A stretch of 64,000 nucleotides of DNA. Source: Flagellimonas marinaquae (GTDB taxonomy: Bacteria; Bacteroidota; Bacteroidia; Flavobacteriales; Flavobacteriaceae). This document shows positions 43,387 through 51,477 of the stretch, in pieces (position 1 is the stretch's first letter; every line of letters begins with the position of its first letter). The stretch spans positions 2,705,501 through 2,769,500 of the forward strand of contig NZ_CP092415.1 of the NCBI RefSeq assembly GCF_023716465.1. Reading direction: 5' to 3'. A program made the position numbers and the translations under genes. Below the pieces are notes generated by a model. It was not told where the DNA came from. It worked only from the letters and a program-made list of their open reading frames with translations, and did not search any database.

Positions 43387-45651
43387 ATGAAAAAAATATT
43401 TAGAATTGCTCGATTAGAGCTAAGTATAATGTTCTATTCGCCCGTTGCGTGGCTTGTTTTGGTAATTTTTATTGCACAAACCGGAATAATATTTGCAGAC
43501 TTATTATATTCTCAGGAAACCAACCAGCAGTTGGGCAGGCCTTTAAGTGTACTTTCCAAAGTATTGTTTGCCGGGGAGCACGGAATTTTGGCCAAAATAC
43601 AGGAAAACCTATATCTGTACATTCCTTTGCTCACAATGGGCCTGTTTAGCAGGGAAACCAGCAGTGGATCAATTAAATTATTGCAATCCTCGCCAGTTAC
43701 CGTTCCCCAAATGGTATTGGGCAAGTTTTTATCCATTGCAATTTATGGCTTACTGTTATCATTGGTACTGTTAAGCTTTGTTTTGGTGGGGAACCATGCT
43801 ATCGAGAACTTGGATATACCCTTTGTTTTGGGTGGTATACTGGGAATATATCTGTTGATCTGTACGTATGCGTCCATTGGATTGTTTATGTCCAGCTTAA
43901 CCTCATATCAGGTAGTGTCGGCAATAAGCACACTGGCTGTTCTGGCCTTTTTGAGCTTTATCGGTAACATTGGGCAAAGCCATGATTTTGTTCGCGATAT
44001 TACCTATTGGCTATCCATATCGGGACGTACGGATAATTTGGTGAACGGATTGATCAGTAGCAAAGATATTGTCTATTTCTTAATGGTAATGGGAATGTTT
44101 TTGATTTTGACCGTATTAAAATTACAGGACGAAAGAAAATCCAAAAAAAGATCATTGCGTATCGCCAGGTATGTGTTGGCCATTTTAATTCCGGTGACGA
44201 TAGGATATGTATCTTCATTGCCATCCATAAATGGATACTATGACACAACAAGGTTCAAGGATAGAACCTTAACAGAGTATTCCCAAAAGATTATTGATCG
44301 GTTGAAAGCTCCACTGAAGATTACAAGCTATGTGAACATTGTGCACTACAGCGCATCCAAAGGGGCACCAAAAAATAGAATCAAAGATTTGAACCATTTC
44401 GAGAAGTATAGAAGGTTCAAACCAGATTTGGAGATGGAATACATTACATATTACGATACCTTGGTAAGGTATAACGACACCACTACCACACTTTTGGAAA
44501 AAGCCAAGAAAGCCGCATCTGCTCATAAATTCGATTTTGACGATTTGTTGACCCCGGAGGAGATCAAACAAAAAATCGATTTAATTCCAGAAAACAATCG
44601 TTTGGTCAGGTTTATTCAATATAAAGACAAAACAACACCTTTGCGAATGTTCGATGACATTTGGGCATACCCCAATGAGTCAGAGATTACCGCTGCATTG
44701 AAGAGGATTATAGATAAACCATCCTATATCGGCTTTGTTCAGGGTCGTAATGAACGCAGTATTCATAAAATGGAAGATGGGGGGTACGAAATAATCATCA
44801 ATGGCACCAATACTAGAGGATCCTTAATAAATCAAGGATTTCAACCAATAGATATTTTATTGGAGGAGAATAAAAAAATACCGGATAGTTTGGATGCCCT
44901 AGTTCTGGCAGACCCAAAACAAGCCTACACCGTTGATGAAGAAAAAATCTTATTGGATTATGTGGACCAAGGCGGTAACCTCTTGATCGCGGCCGAACCG
45001 GGAACAAATGGTAATTTAGACGGTATATTGTCCAAATTGGGCATTTCGTTCCAACATGGGACACTGCTGCAAGAAAGTGAAGATTACTCTTTGGATCTTA
45101 TCCAAGGGGTGTTTACGCCAGAAGCACAAAACCATGGTTTTAAGTTTTATAGCGAAGCAATTGTATCCTTTCCAACAGCTATGGGGATCCAAATAGCGGA
45201 CAGCTCCGACTTTAGGGCTACACCTATTATGACCACAAATGAAGAGGTAGCATGGAATAGAACAGGGCCATTCGATTTGGAAACACAAAGAATTTTCTTT
45301 GACCCCCAAGTGGACAAAAGAGCGGCAATGCCATTGGCGGTCACTTTGGAAAGAAAGGTGGGTAAAAAGAATCAAAAAATAATGGTGGTGGGCGATGCGG
45401 ATTTTTTAAGCAATGCTGAAATGGCCCGTAATAACCTTAACACGGTAAATTCATCTTTTGCCATGCGGATTTTTCGTTGGTTGAACGATGGCAAGTATCC
45501 CGTGAACACATCCAGGCCTAGGGCTATAGATACGGTTATAAAAGTGTCCAGATCGGAGATTGTTGCATTAAAAGTAGGTTATGCCTTGGTACTACCGTTA
45601 ATTGTTGGCGCTATTGGCGCAGGTTTACTTATGATCAGAAAAAGAAAATAA
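43387..45651 (+). CDS. GldF-GldG-type fusion ABC transporter membrane protein, copy 2
   Basis: This 754-residue paralogue of the gene at 40025 has the same architecture: an N-terminal six-helix ABC-2 permease (LFSRETSSGSIKLLQSSPVT, YASIGLFMSSLTSYQVVSA), then a GldG-like domain with YVSSLPSINGYYDTTRF, IGFVQGRNERSI, LLDYVDQGGNLLIAAEP and VVGDADFLSNAEMA, and a C-terminal helix with a basic tail (MIRKRK). The two copies are clearly related along their whole length but diverged, so an old tandem duplication that became a heterodimer is likely. The M16 peptidase gene starts 10 bp later. Confidence 0.82.
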   Translation: MKKIFRIARLELSIMFYSPVAWLVLVIFIAQTGIIFADLLYSQETNQQLGRPLSVLSKVLFAGEHGILAKIQENLYLYIPLLTMGLFSRETSSGSIKLLQSSPVTVPQMVLGKFLSIAIYGLLLSLVLLSFVLVGNHAIENLDIPFVLGGILGIYLLICTYASIGLFMSSLTSYQVVSAISTLAVLAFLSFIGNIGQSHDFVRDITYWLSISGRTDNLVNGLISSKDIVYFLMVMGMFLILTVLKLQDERKSKKRSLRIARYVLAILIPVTIGYVSSLPSINGYYDTTRFKDRTLTEYSQKIIDRLKAPLKITSYVNIVHYSASKGAPKNRIKDLNHFEKYRRFKPDLEMEYITYYDTLVRYNDTTTTLLEKAKKAASAHKFDFDDLLTPEEIKQKIDLIPENNRLVRFIQYKDKTTPLRMFDDIWAYPNESEITAALKRIIDKPSYIGFVQGRNERSIHKMEDGGYEIIINGTNTRGSLINQGFQPIDILLEENKKIPDSLDALVLADPKQAYTVDEEKILLDYVDQGGNLLIAAEPGTNGNLDGILSKLGISFQHGTLLQESEDYSLDLIQGVFTPEAQNHGFKFYSEAIVSFPTAMGIQIADSSDFRATPIMTTNEEVAWNRTGPFDLETQRIFFDPQVDKRAAMPLAVTLERKVGKKNQKIMVVGDADFLSNAEMARNNLNTVNSSFAMRIFRWLNDGKYPVNTSRPRAIDTVIKVSRSEIVALKVGYALVLPLIVGAIGAGLLMIRKRK

Positions 45652-45661
45652 CAGAATACTC

Positions 45662-48511
45662 ATGCAAGTACATTCCATTTTTAAAAGCAGTATTGTTTTT
45701 TGCATTTTTAATGTTTTTATGGGGTCTGCCCAGCAAAACAGCATAGTGCCGGAACAACCTATTCCATTGGATAGGGAAGTAATAGTTGATACGTTGTCCA
45801 ATGGCTTGACCTATTACATTAGGGAGAATGCCGAGCCACGCGAAAATGCTGAGCTCTATTTAGTAGTTAAAGCAGGATCTTTACAGGAGACCGATGGACA
45901 GCAGGGGCTGGCCCATTTTACAGAACATATGGCTTTTAATGGAACCAAAAGCTTTCCTAAAAACGAATTGATCGATTACCTACAAGCAGCTGGTGTGCGT
46001 TTTGGAGCAGATCTAAATGCGTATACGGGCTTTGATCAAACCGTATATCAATTACCGGTTCCTACTCAAAATAAGGAAGTGTTCAAAACCGCATTCAAAA
46101 TTCTTTCGGAATGGGCGGGCCATATAGTATTTGGTAGCGAGGAAATAGATGGGGAAAGAGGTGTGATAGTCGAAGAAGAAAGACAGCGGGGAAAAAATGC
46201 TTCGCAACGAATGAGCGAGCAACTTCTTCCCGTACTTTTGGCCAATTCAAGATATGCCGATCGGATCCCGATCGGAAAAATGGAAGTCATCCGTAATTTT
46301 GAACACGATACACTTAGGGCTTACTACAAGAAATGGTATCGGCCACAATTACAGGGAATAATTGCAGTTGGTGATTTCGATAAGAATAAGGTGGAGGACT
46401 ATATTAAGATCTATTTTGGGCAGTTGGGCGAATCTGGGGAAACAGTTATACCAGAAACATATACAGTGCCCGGAAATACAAATTCATTGGTTAAAATCGT
46501 TACCGATCCAGAGTTTCCGTACACCGTGGCAACGGTAATGTACAAGCACCCTAGAAAGCTGATAAAAACCGAAGGGGATTTTAAAAATGCAATAATCAGG
46601 TCTGCAATCAACAATCTTGTTGCATTACGAATTGCAGAGGAAATAGAGAGTGGAACGGCACCTTATCTAAAAGCAAGTGCGAGTTATGCGGGGTACCAAG
46701 GCGGTATTGGGAACCTAGATGCTTTTACTGTTCAAGTGGTGGCCAAGAGTGCAGAAGAACTACAATCTGCCATATATGGTGTAATGGATCAGGTGAACAG
46801 AGCTGTTTTACATGGATTTACCCAATCGGAATGGGAAAGGGTCAAATTGAATTTTATAAATGCCATCACCAAAAACTATAACGAAAAAGAGCATGTATCC
46901 TCTAAATCCTTCGTGAATCAATACCTTAAACATTTTTTATATGGTGAAGCGTTTATGGATATGGACTATTCCTATGAATTCTATAAGAAGGGGCTAGGTG
47001 CAATAACACTCGAAGACTTAAACCAAACCGTAAGGTCTTGGGTAGCCGATCAAAACCAAATTATTCTATTGCAAGCTTCCGAGAAAGATAAGGAGGCATT
47101 GCCCAACGAGGATGTTTTAAGATCTTGGGTGAACAGTTTTGATAGAAGTGTAGAGGCCTATGTAGATAGTGGAAATCATGAACCATTATTGGCCGAGCCT
47201 GTAAAAGGCGGTACAATTGTATCGACTAAAAGAGTAAAATCCGTTGGGGTAACAGAATATACACTTAACAACGGAGTCAAAGTTGTTCTAAAGGAAACGG
47301 ATTTTAAAAATGATGAAATCCTATTTTCGGGTTTTAGCCCCGGAGGTGTGTCCTTGGCCAATGAAGAAGATTTGCCATCAGCAAAATTGGCCGATAATAT
47401 TATAGCATCTTCCGGTGCGGGAAGTTTTAACAGCATAGACCTCAATAAAAAAATGTCGGGCAAGACCTTGGCCGTATCACCATATATTGGTACCTATTCA
47501 GAAGGAATCAAAGGATATGCAGCAAACAAGGATTTTGAGACAGCTCTTAAATTGATGTACCTCTATTTTACCCGACCTAGAAAGGATACGACTACCTTTA
47601 ATACTATTTTGGAAAACTATAAGGTATCCTTGACCAATAAATACGATAACCCCATCGCGGTTTTTCAGGATAGTGTTAACGTTGCCATGAAAGGTCGTGG
47701 CGCATGGGCACAAGGAATGGACAGTATGCAATTAAAAACTGTGGATCTGGATAAAGCCTTGAAATTCTATAAAGATCGTTTTAAAGACTTTGGCGATTAT
47801 ACATTTGTATTCGTCGGGAGTTTTAAAAAAGACAGTATTATCGGTCCCATTGCAAAATACCTTGGGGAATTGCCATCCACAGGACGTGAAGAAACCTATA
47901 AAGACGTTGGTATTAAACCAATACCCGGAATTTTTGAGCGAAATGTTTATAAAGGACTGGAGGACAAAGCAACAGTGGTATTGGCTTTTCATGGTGACTA
48001 TACAAGTTCACCGGAGAATAACATGACCTTAAAAGCTCTTAAAGCAATTTTGGAAGATCGATTGGTAAAACGGTTACGCGAAAAAGAGAGTGGAGTTTAC
48101 AGCCCATCGGTTGCTGTAAGCCATGTGGGCATACCAAATCCCTATTACTCACTGTCGATTTCCTTTAGTTGTGCCCCTGATCGTGCGGAAGAGTTGATCA
48201 GTGCCACAAAGGATGAATTGATAAAAATACTGAGAGATGGCGCCAATGAAGATGATCTAAATAAGTTTAAGGCTCAAAACTTAAGGCAGCACGAGATCAG
48301 GATGAGACAAAATAGTTATTGGCTAAATTATTTAAAGTCTCAATACACTCACGGCCAAGATTTGGCAGTAATAAATAATTATGGGAAAAGACTCAATAAA
48401 TTAAAAGTTTCGAAAGTAAATGCCTTTATAAAGGAATATTTGAACCAAAGAAACCAAATAAAACTTGTGCTATATCCGGAAAGCTATGGGCATGCACAGA
48501 GCTCGGATTAA
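45662..48511 (+). CDS. M16-family zinc metallopeptidase, 949 aa
   Basis: This is a large, two-half M16 (insulinase/pitrilysin clan) peptidase. A signal peptide (about 1-24, ending MGSAQQ) indicates export. The N-terminal half has the inverted zinc motif HxxEH in LAHFTEHMAFNGT (about 81-93), then GVRFGADLNAYTGFDQTVY and the distal zinc ligand region ERGVIVEEERQRG (about 163-175). The C-terminal half (about 520-940) lacks the HxxEH motif, as usual for the inactive half. M16 enzymes degrade peptides inside a closed chamber. Following SusCD and the ABC genes, it suggests digestion of an imported peptide in the periplasm. It is convergent with the next gene. Confidence 0.9.
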   Translation: MQVHSIFKSSIVFCIFNVFMGSAQQNSIVPEQPIPLDREVIVDTLSNGLTYYIRENAEPRENAELYLVVKAGSLQETDGQQGLAHFTEHMAFNGTKSFPKNELIDYLQAAGVRFGADLNAYTGFDQTVYQLPVPTQNKEVFKTAFKILSEWAGHIVFGSEEIDGERGVIVEEERQRGKNASQRMSEQLLPVLLANSRYADRIPIGKMEVIRNFEHDTLRAYYKKWYRPQLQGIIAVGDFDKNKVEDYIKIYFGQLGESGETVIPETYTVPGNTNSLVKIVTDPEFPYTVATVMYKHPRKLIKTEGDFKNAIIRSAINNLVALRIAEEIESGTAPYLKASASYAGYQGGIGNLDAFTVQVVAKSAEELQSAIYGVMDQVNRAVLHGFTQSEWERVKLNFINAITKNYNEKEHVSSKSFVNQYLKHFLYGEAFMDMDYSYEFYKKGLGAITLEDLNQTVRSWVADQNQIILLQASEKDKEALPNEDVLRSWVNSFDRSVEAYVDSGNHEPLLAEPVKGGTIVSTKRVKSVGVTEYTLNNGVKVVLKETDFKNDEILFSGFSPGGVSLANEEDLPSAKLADNIIASSGAGSFNSIDLNKKMSGKTLAVSPYIGTYSEGIKGYAANKDFETALKLMYLYFTRPRKDTTTFNTILENYKVSLTNKYDNPIAVFQDSVNVAMKGRGAWAQGMDSMQLKTVDLDKALKFYKDRFKDFGDYTFVFVGSFKKDSIIGPIAKYLGELPSTGREETYKDVGIKPIPGIFERNVYKGLEDKATVVLAFHGDYTSSPENNMTLKALKAILEDRLVKRLREKESGVYSPSVAVSHVGIPNPYYSLSISFSCAPDRAEELISATKDELIKILRDGANEDDLNKFKAQNLRQHEIRMRQNSYWLNYLKSQYTHGQDLAVINNYGKRLNKLKVSKVNAFIKEYLNQRNQIKLVLYPESYGHAQSSD

Positions 48512-48539
48512 GCCCGGGACTGTTGTTGCCGGTAAAAAT

Positions 48540-49535
48540 TTAGTCTCTGTTGGGCTGTTCATTTAAAAAACGTTGTCGAACAATTTTGGCGGTTTGATGC
48601 TCCCCGGTATGGCTCCAACCTGGGGGCATAACCAAATACAGTAGTTTGTTCTTCAGTCCCGGAGCATGGGCAACATCCTTAAATAGAGCTTTAAATTCGC
48701 CAAAATAAACATCAAAGAAACTGCCCGGGTCCATTTCTCGTGTTATACCATATACAATGGGGTGATTTTTCTCTTCACTTTGGTATGTGCCAAAAATCCG
48801 ATCCCAAATATTGAGCAAATTGCAAAAATTGGTATCCATATACAATGGGTTTTTACCATGGTGTACACGATGGTGCGATGGAGTGAGTATGAGCTTTCCA
48901 AGAAAACCAAACTGCCCTTTTTTTACAATATGTTCCCCAATATGTATAAAGGTAGCATAAGTAATGTCCAAAACTAAAATAGAAAAGAACAGCTTTGGGT
49001 CTACCCCTAAGAGCATACAAGTTGCAGTTCGTATTAGGTCCGCATAGGGAAATTCCAGAAAAAAGTGAGCTTGATTTACGGAAAGATTCATCGTCTCTGC
49101 AGCATGGTGCGGAGAGTGCAAGCACCAAAGCAAACGCACCTTATGCCCAAAATAATGATAAATATAGCTGCCCAGTTCCCAGATAATATACCCATAAATA
49201 AACCAATACCATGTATATGAAGTTTGGAACAAGGCATATTCTTGAAAAAAACCTATGCTCCAAAATATGGTCCCCAATGATAAGGTTCTACCAATAATTC
49301 GGTTAAAAACAATGATAATAAAGTTGACCCTGTAAGTTTTTAGTTGTTCCCTTTCCTTAAAAAGAACGATAAAGAATTCTGCTATAAGCAAAATGGGAAG
49401 AGCGAGAAAAATACAAGAAACAATACCGTCAAAACTTTTAAAAAAAGCATAGTTTTCAGTTTTTAGCGCATCCAGTACAGTGGAAGCTCCAAAAAAGTTG
49501 ATTACTTCCTCCAAAACGGCATTTAAGAAATCCAT
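48540..49535 (-). CDS. Sterol desaturase/fatty acid hydroxylase superfamily membrane protein
   Basis: The 331-residue protein has 4-5 membrane helices in its first 180 residues and the diiron histidine boxes of this superfamily: HYFGH then HSPHH (about 128-146), and HHRVHH (about 226-231), with another His in HIGEH. The C-terminal 80 residues are soluble, with GSFFDVYFGEFKALFKD. Members hydroxylate or desaturate lipids with O2 and diiron. The substrate here is unknown; membrane lipids or carotenoids are possible. It stands alone, convergent with the M16 gene and divergent from the mannoside PUL. Confidence 0.87.
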   Translation of the reverse strand: MDFLNAVLEEVINFFGASTVLDALKTENYAFFKSFDGIVSCIFLALPILLIAEFFIVLFKEREQLKTYRVNFIIIVFNRIIGRTLSLGTIFWSIGFFQEYALFQTSYTWYWFIYGYIIWELGSYIYHYFGHKVRLLWCLHSPHHAAETMNLSVNQAHFFLEFPYADLIRTATCMLLGVDPKLFFSILVLDITYATFIHIGEHIVKKGQFGFLGKLILTPSHHRVHHGKNPLYMDTNFCNLLNIWDRIFGTYQSEEKNHPIVYGITREMDPGSFFDVYFGEFKALFKDVAHAPGLKNKLLYLVMPPGWSHTGEHQTAKIVRQRFLNEQPNRD

Positions 49536-49621
49536 AGGTCAATTTATATAGGGTTATTGTTAGTTAGCCAGTATGTGGACATAATAAATGTTGAGTTCCA
49601 AATATATAATATTTATAAATG

Positions 49622-49644
49622 TATGAACATATGAACATATATGA
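49622..49644. repeat. TATGAACA repeat, distal cluster
   Basis: Two direct copies of TATGAACA (49622-49629, 49630-49637) are followed by TATATGAG. The same 8-mer recurs about 195 bp downstream at the PUL promoter (49818-49833). The paired spacing suggests that one protein binds both clusters, perhaps with looping. The gap between the clusters holds no ORF. Confidence 0.45.
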
Positions 49645-49778
49645 GTTATCAATTTACGAAAACGTTTTATGCCGTTTTAGACCTAAGAAGCATAAAAGAA
49701 AACTATTTGAGTGGATTTTATAAAATTGATAAATCTTCGTGCAGTAGAATGATAATGAATTAAAAAAAGGACTTTTTT

Positions 49779-49840
49779 TTTGGAGAGATGGGATAATGAT
49801 CTATATTTGAACATATGTATGAACATATGAACATATGAAT
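49779..49840 (+). promoter_or_regulatory. Promoter and operator of the mannoside PUL
   Basis: TTTG (49779-49782), 19 nt, then TATATTTG (49802-49809) is a full match to the Bacteroidota -33/-7 promoter (TTTG, 19-21 nt, TAnnTTTG). The expected start site near 49814-49816 falls at the edge of a cluster of TATGAACA repeats (49818-49825, 49826-49833, with partial units on both sides). A protein on these repeats would block initiation or early elongation. The first gene starts at 50042, leaving a leader of about 225 nt with no ORF or strong hairpin seen. Confidence 0.7.
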
Positions 49841-50041
49841 ATTGATTTCTCACTTATAGACTGTAAGAGAGTTCTTTGTTTAGAGTGTTCAAAAAATAAT
49901 TATTTAAGTTGTTGAGTTTAATTCTGAAAGAAAAAAGGGTGATATGGGGGCAGGGTAAATTAGCCTTCGATCTTCCTTTTTTCTCTTTTTTTTGACACAG
50001 CGGCCTTACCGTAAACTAACTATTTATCAAACTTTGGAATT

Positions 50042-50476
50042 ATGAAATGCTTAAGATTAATTATGACCTTGTCGATTATAGCCTTTATCGGCTGTGATGA
50101 CGACCCTGAGCAGAATCCGGATGGGTTTGCCGAGTTTGTTGTTGATATCGAGGGGAATTGGAAAATAGACCAAGTCCTCCAAAATGGAAACGACATAACG
50201 GCACTTATGGATTTTCAATCCTTTTCACTTCAGCTAGATTATGAGAATGGAGAGCCTTCGTCTTTTTCTTTTCCAAGCCAGACAGTTCCCTTTGTGTTAA
50301 GTGACCCCAGTGGTGATTGGTCCTTTGATGACCCTGTGTATCCTACAAAAATAAATTTTTCTGATGGTGCCAGTTTGGATATTCAAGGAGCCGTTCTTTC
50401 TGGATCGGATAAGATGACAGTGATCGTCCCGTTAGGATGTTCATCAAATACATATACCTACACACTGAGCAAATAA
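50042..50476 (+). CDS. DUF5004-like lipoprotein, 144 aa
   Basis: The signal helix ends in AFIGC (Cys18), followed by an acidic DDDPEQNPDG linker. The mature part is a small lipocalin-like strand domain with IEGNWKIDQVLQNGNDITAL, PSGDWSFDDPVYPTKINFSDG and a closing KMTVIVPLGCSSNTYTYTL. This pattern fits the DUF5004 family, which often precedes susC in Bacteroidota PULs together with a DUF4961 protein, as here. It is the first gene of the mannoside PUL and probably a surface accessory protein. Confidence 0.7.
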   Translation: MKCLRLIMTLSIIAFIGCDDDPEQNPDGFAEFVVDIEGNWKIDQVLQNGNDITALMDFQSFSLQLDYENGEPSSFSFPSQTVPFVLSDPSGDWSFDDPVYPTKINFSDGASLDIQGAVLSGSDKMTVIVPLGCSSNTYTYTLSK

Positions 50477-50498
50477 CAAGAAACCAATATGCACTAAA

Positions 50499-51464
50499 AT
50501 GAAGAACAAACTAAACAAATTAAAGCGCATTATTTTTCAACCAAAAGCACTGTTTTTATTGTTTTTGTTGTTGAGCATGTGCGTAACCATAACCAACGTA
50601 AACCAACCTTCGTCCGTCACAGTTGGTGAACAAATGGATGTAACTATCGATGTAGACGTAGCACCTGCGGAGGATGCATCATATAATATCGTGTTTGGGG
50701 TTTTGGTTCCGGAAGCATGGGATATCGCTTCGAACGCAACGGTCTCTTTTACATCGGACAACGGCGATGGGACCATGCGTTTGGCCAATGGCTCTGATCC
50801 CGATTATAAGACACCTATAACAGATCTTGCAGGAATTGGTGAAAATTATGGTCTTGTGGAATGGGTAGTTTTTATTTCCGATCAAACTGTTTCGGGAGCC
50901 AATGGTGTAAACTTTTCAGGCCAAATTCAGCTTTCCATGGATGTAGGGACAGAAAATATTAAAACACAGCTAGGTTACATTGTAGGTACTTCCGGCTACG
51001 GTATCACACAAGGGGAGACTGATATTAGATTTACTCCTTGCATGGAAGTTACCGGAGGGGCAAACCCTGTAATCGATTTATGTGGCCCACTTCCATTTCC
51101 TGTAACCTTTCAACCCACGGAATATACCTATGACGATATTATCCATGTCGGTTTTGATGCAACAAAAGGACCCGAAGGCGCACCAACCGCCCTATCCGGG
51201 GCCACAGATGTTTATCTGTGCGCCAAAGCTGTTATAGATGGAGAAGCGGTGGAAGCATGCGATATTTCCGACCTAACTAAAATGCGTTCTATTGGCACCG
51301 ATCAATGGAATGTATCTGTTTGGCCAAGACAACTTTTTAATGCTCAGCCTAGTCAAGAAATAACAGATATTACTTTCAGTTTTAAAAACCAGAATGGGGA
51401 TGTCGAGGTCAAGAATCCAGACACAGGTGAAGATTTTCAACTAATACCCAACTGTGCAAATTAA
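50499..51464 (+). CDS. DUF4961-like surface lipoprotein, 321 aa
   Basis: An N-terminal hydrophobic segment ending LLLSMC (about 18-33) precedes an Ig-like domain (about 34-165, VGEQMDVTIDVDVAPAED and VFGVLVPEAWDI). A second domain with YTYDDIIHVGFDATKG and VYLCAKAVIDGEAVEAC looks like a metal- or glycan-binding module. The order fits DUF4961-type proteins found beside DUF5004 in glycan loci. It lies 22 bp after the previous gene and 13 bp before SusC. A surface-binding role is likely by inference. Confidence 0.7.
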   Translation: MKNKLNKLKRIIFQPKALFLLFLLLSMCVTITNVNQPSSVTVGEQMDVTIDVDVAPAEDASYNIVFGVLVPEAWDIASNATVSFTSDNGDGTMRLANGSDPDYKTPITDLAGIGENYGLVEWVVFISDQTVSGANGVNFSGQIQLSMDVGTENIKTQLGYIVGTSGYGITQGETDIRFTPCMEVTGGANPVIDLCGPLPFPVTFQPTEYTYDDIIHVGFDATKGPEGAPTALSGATDVYLCAKAVIDGEAVEACDISDLTKMRSIGTDQWNVSVWPRQLFNAQPSQEITDITFSFKNQNGDVEVKNPDTGEDFQLIPNCAN

Positions 51465-51477
51465 AAACATGACGATT

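Noticed and set aside
40025..45651. Calling these genes the gliding-motility gldF/gldG
   Set aside because: They are fusions, present twice, and lie in a SusCD/M16 locus; the similarity is to the domain types only.
49622..49840. CRISPR-like array
   Set aside because: The repeats are 8 bp tandem units in two small clusters, with no regular spacers and no cas genes.
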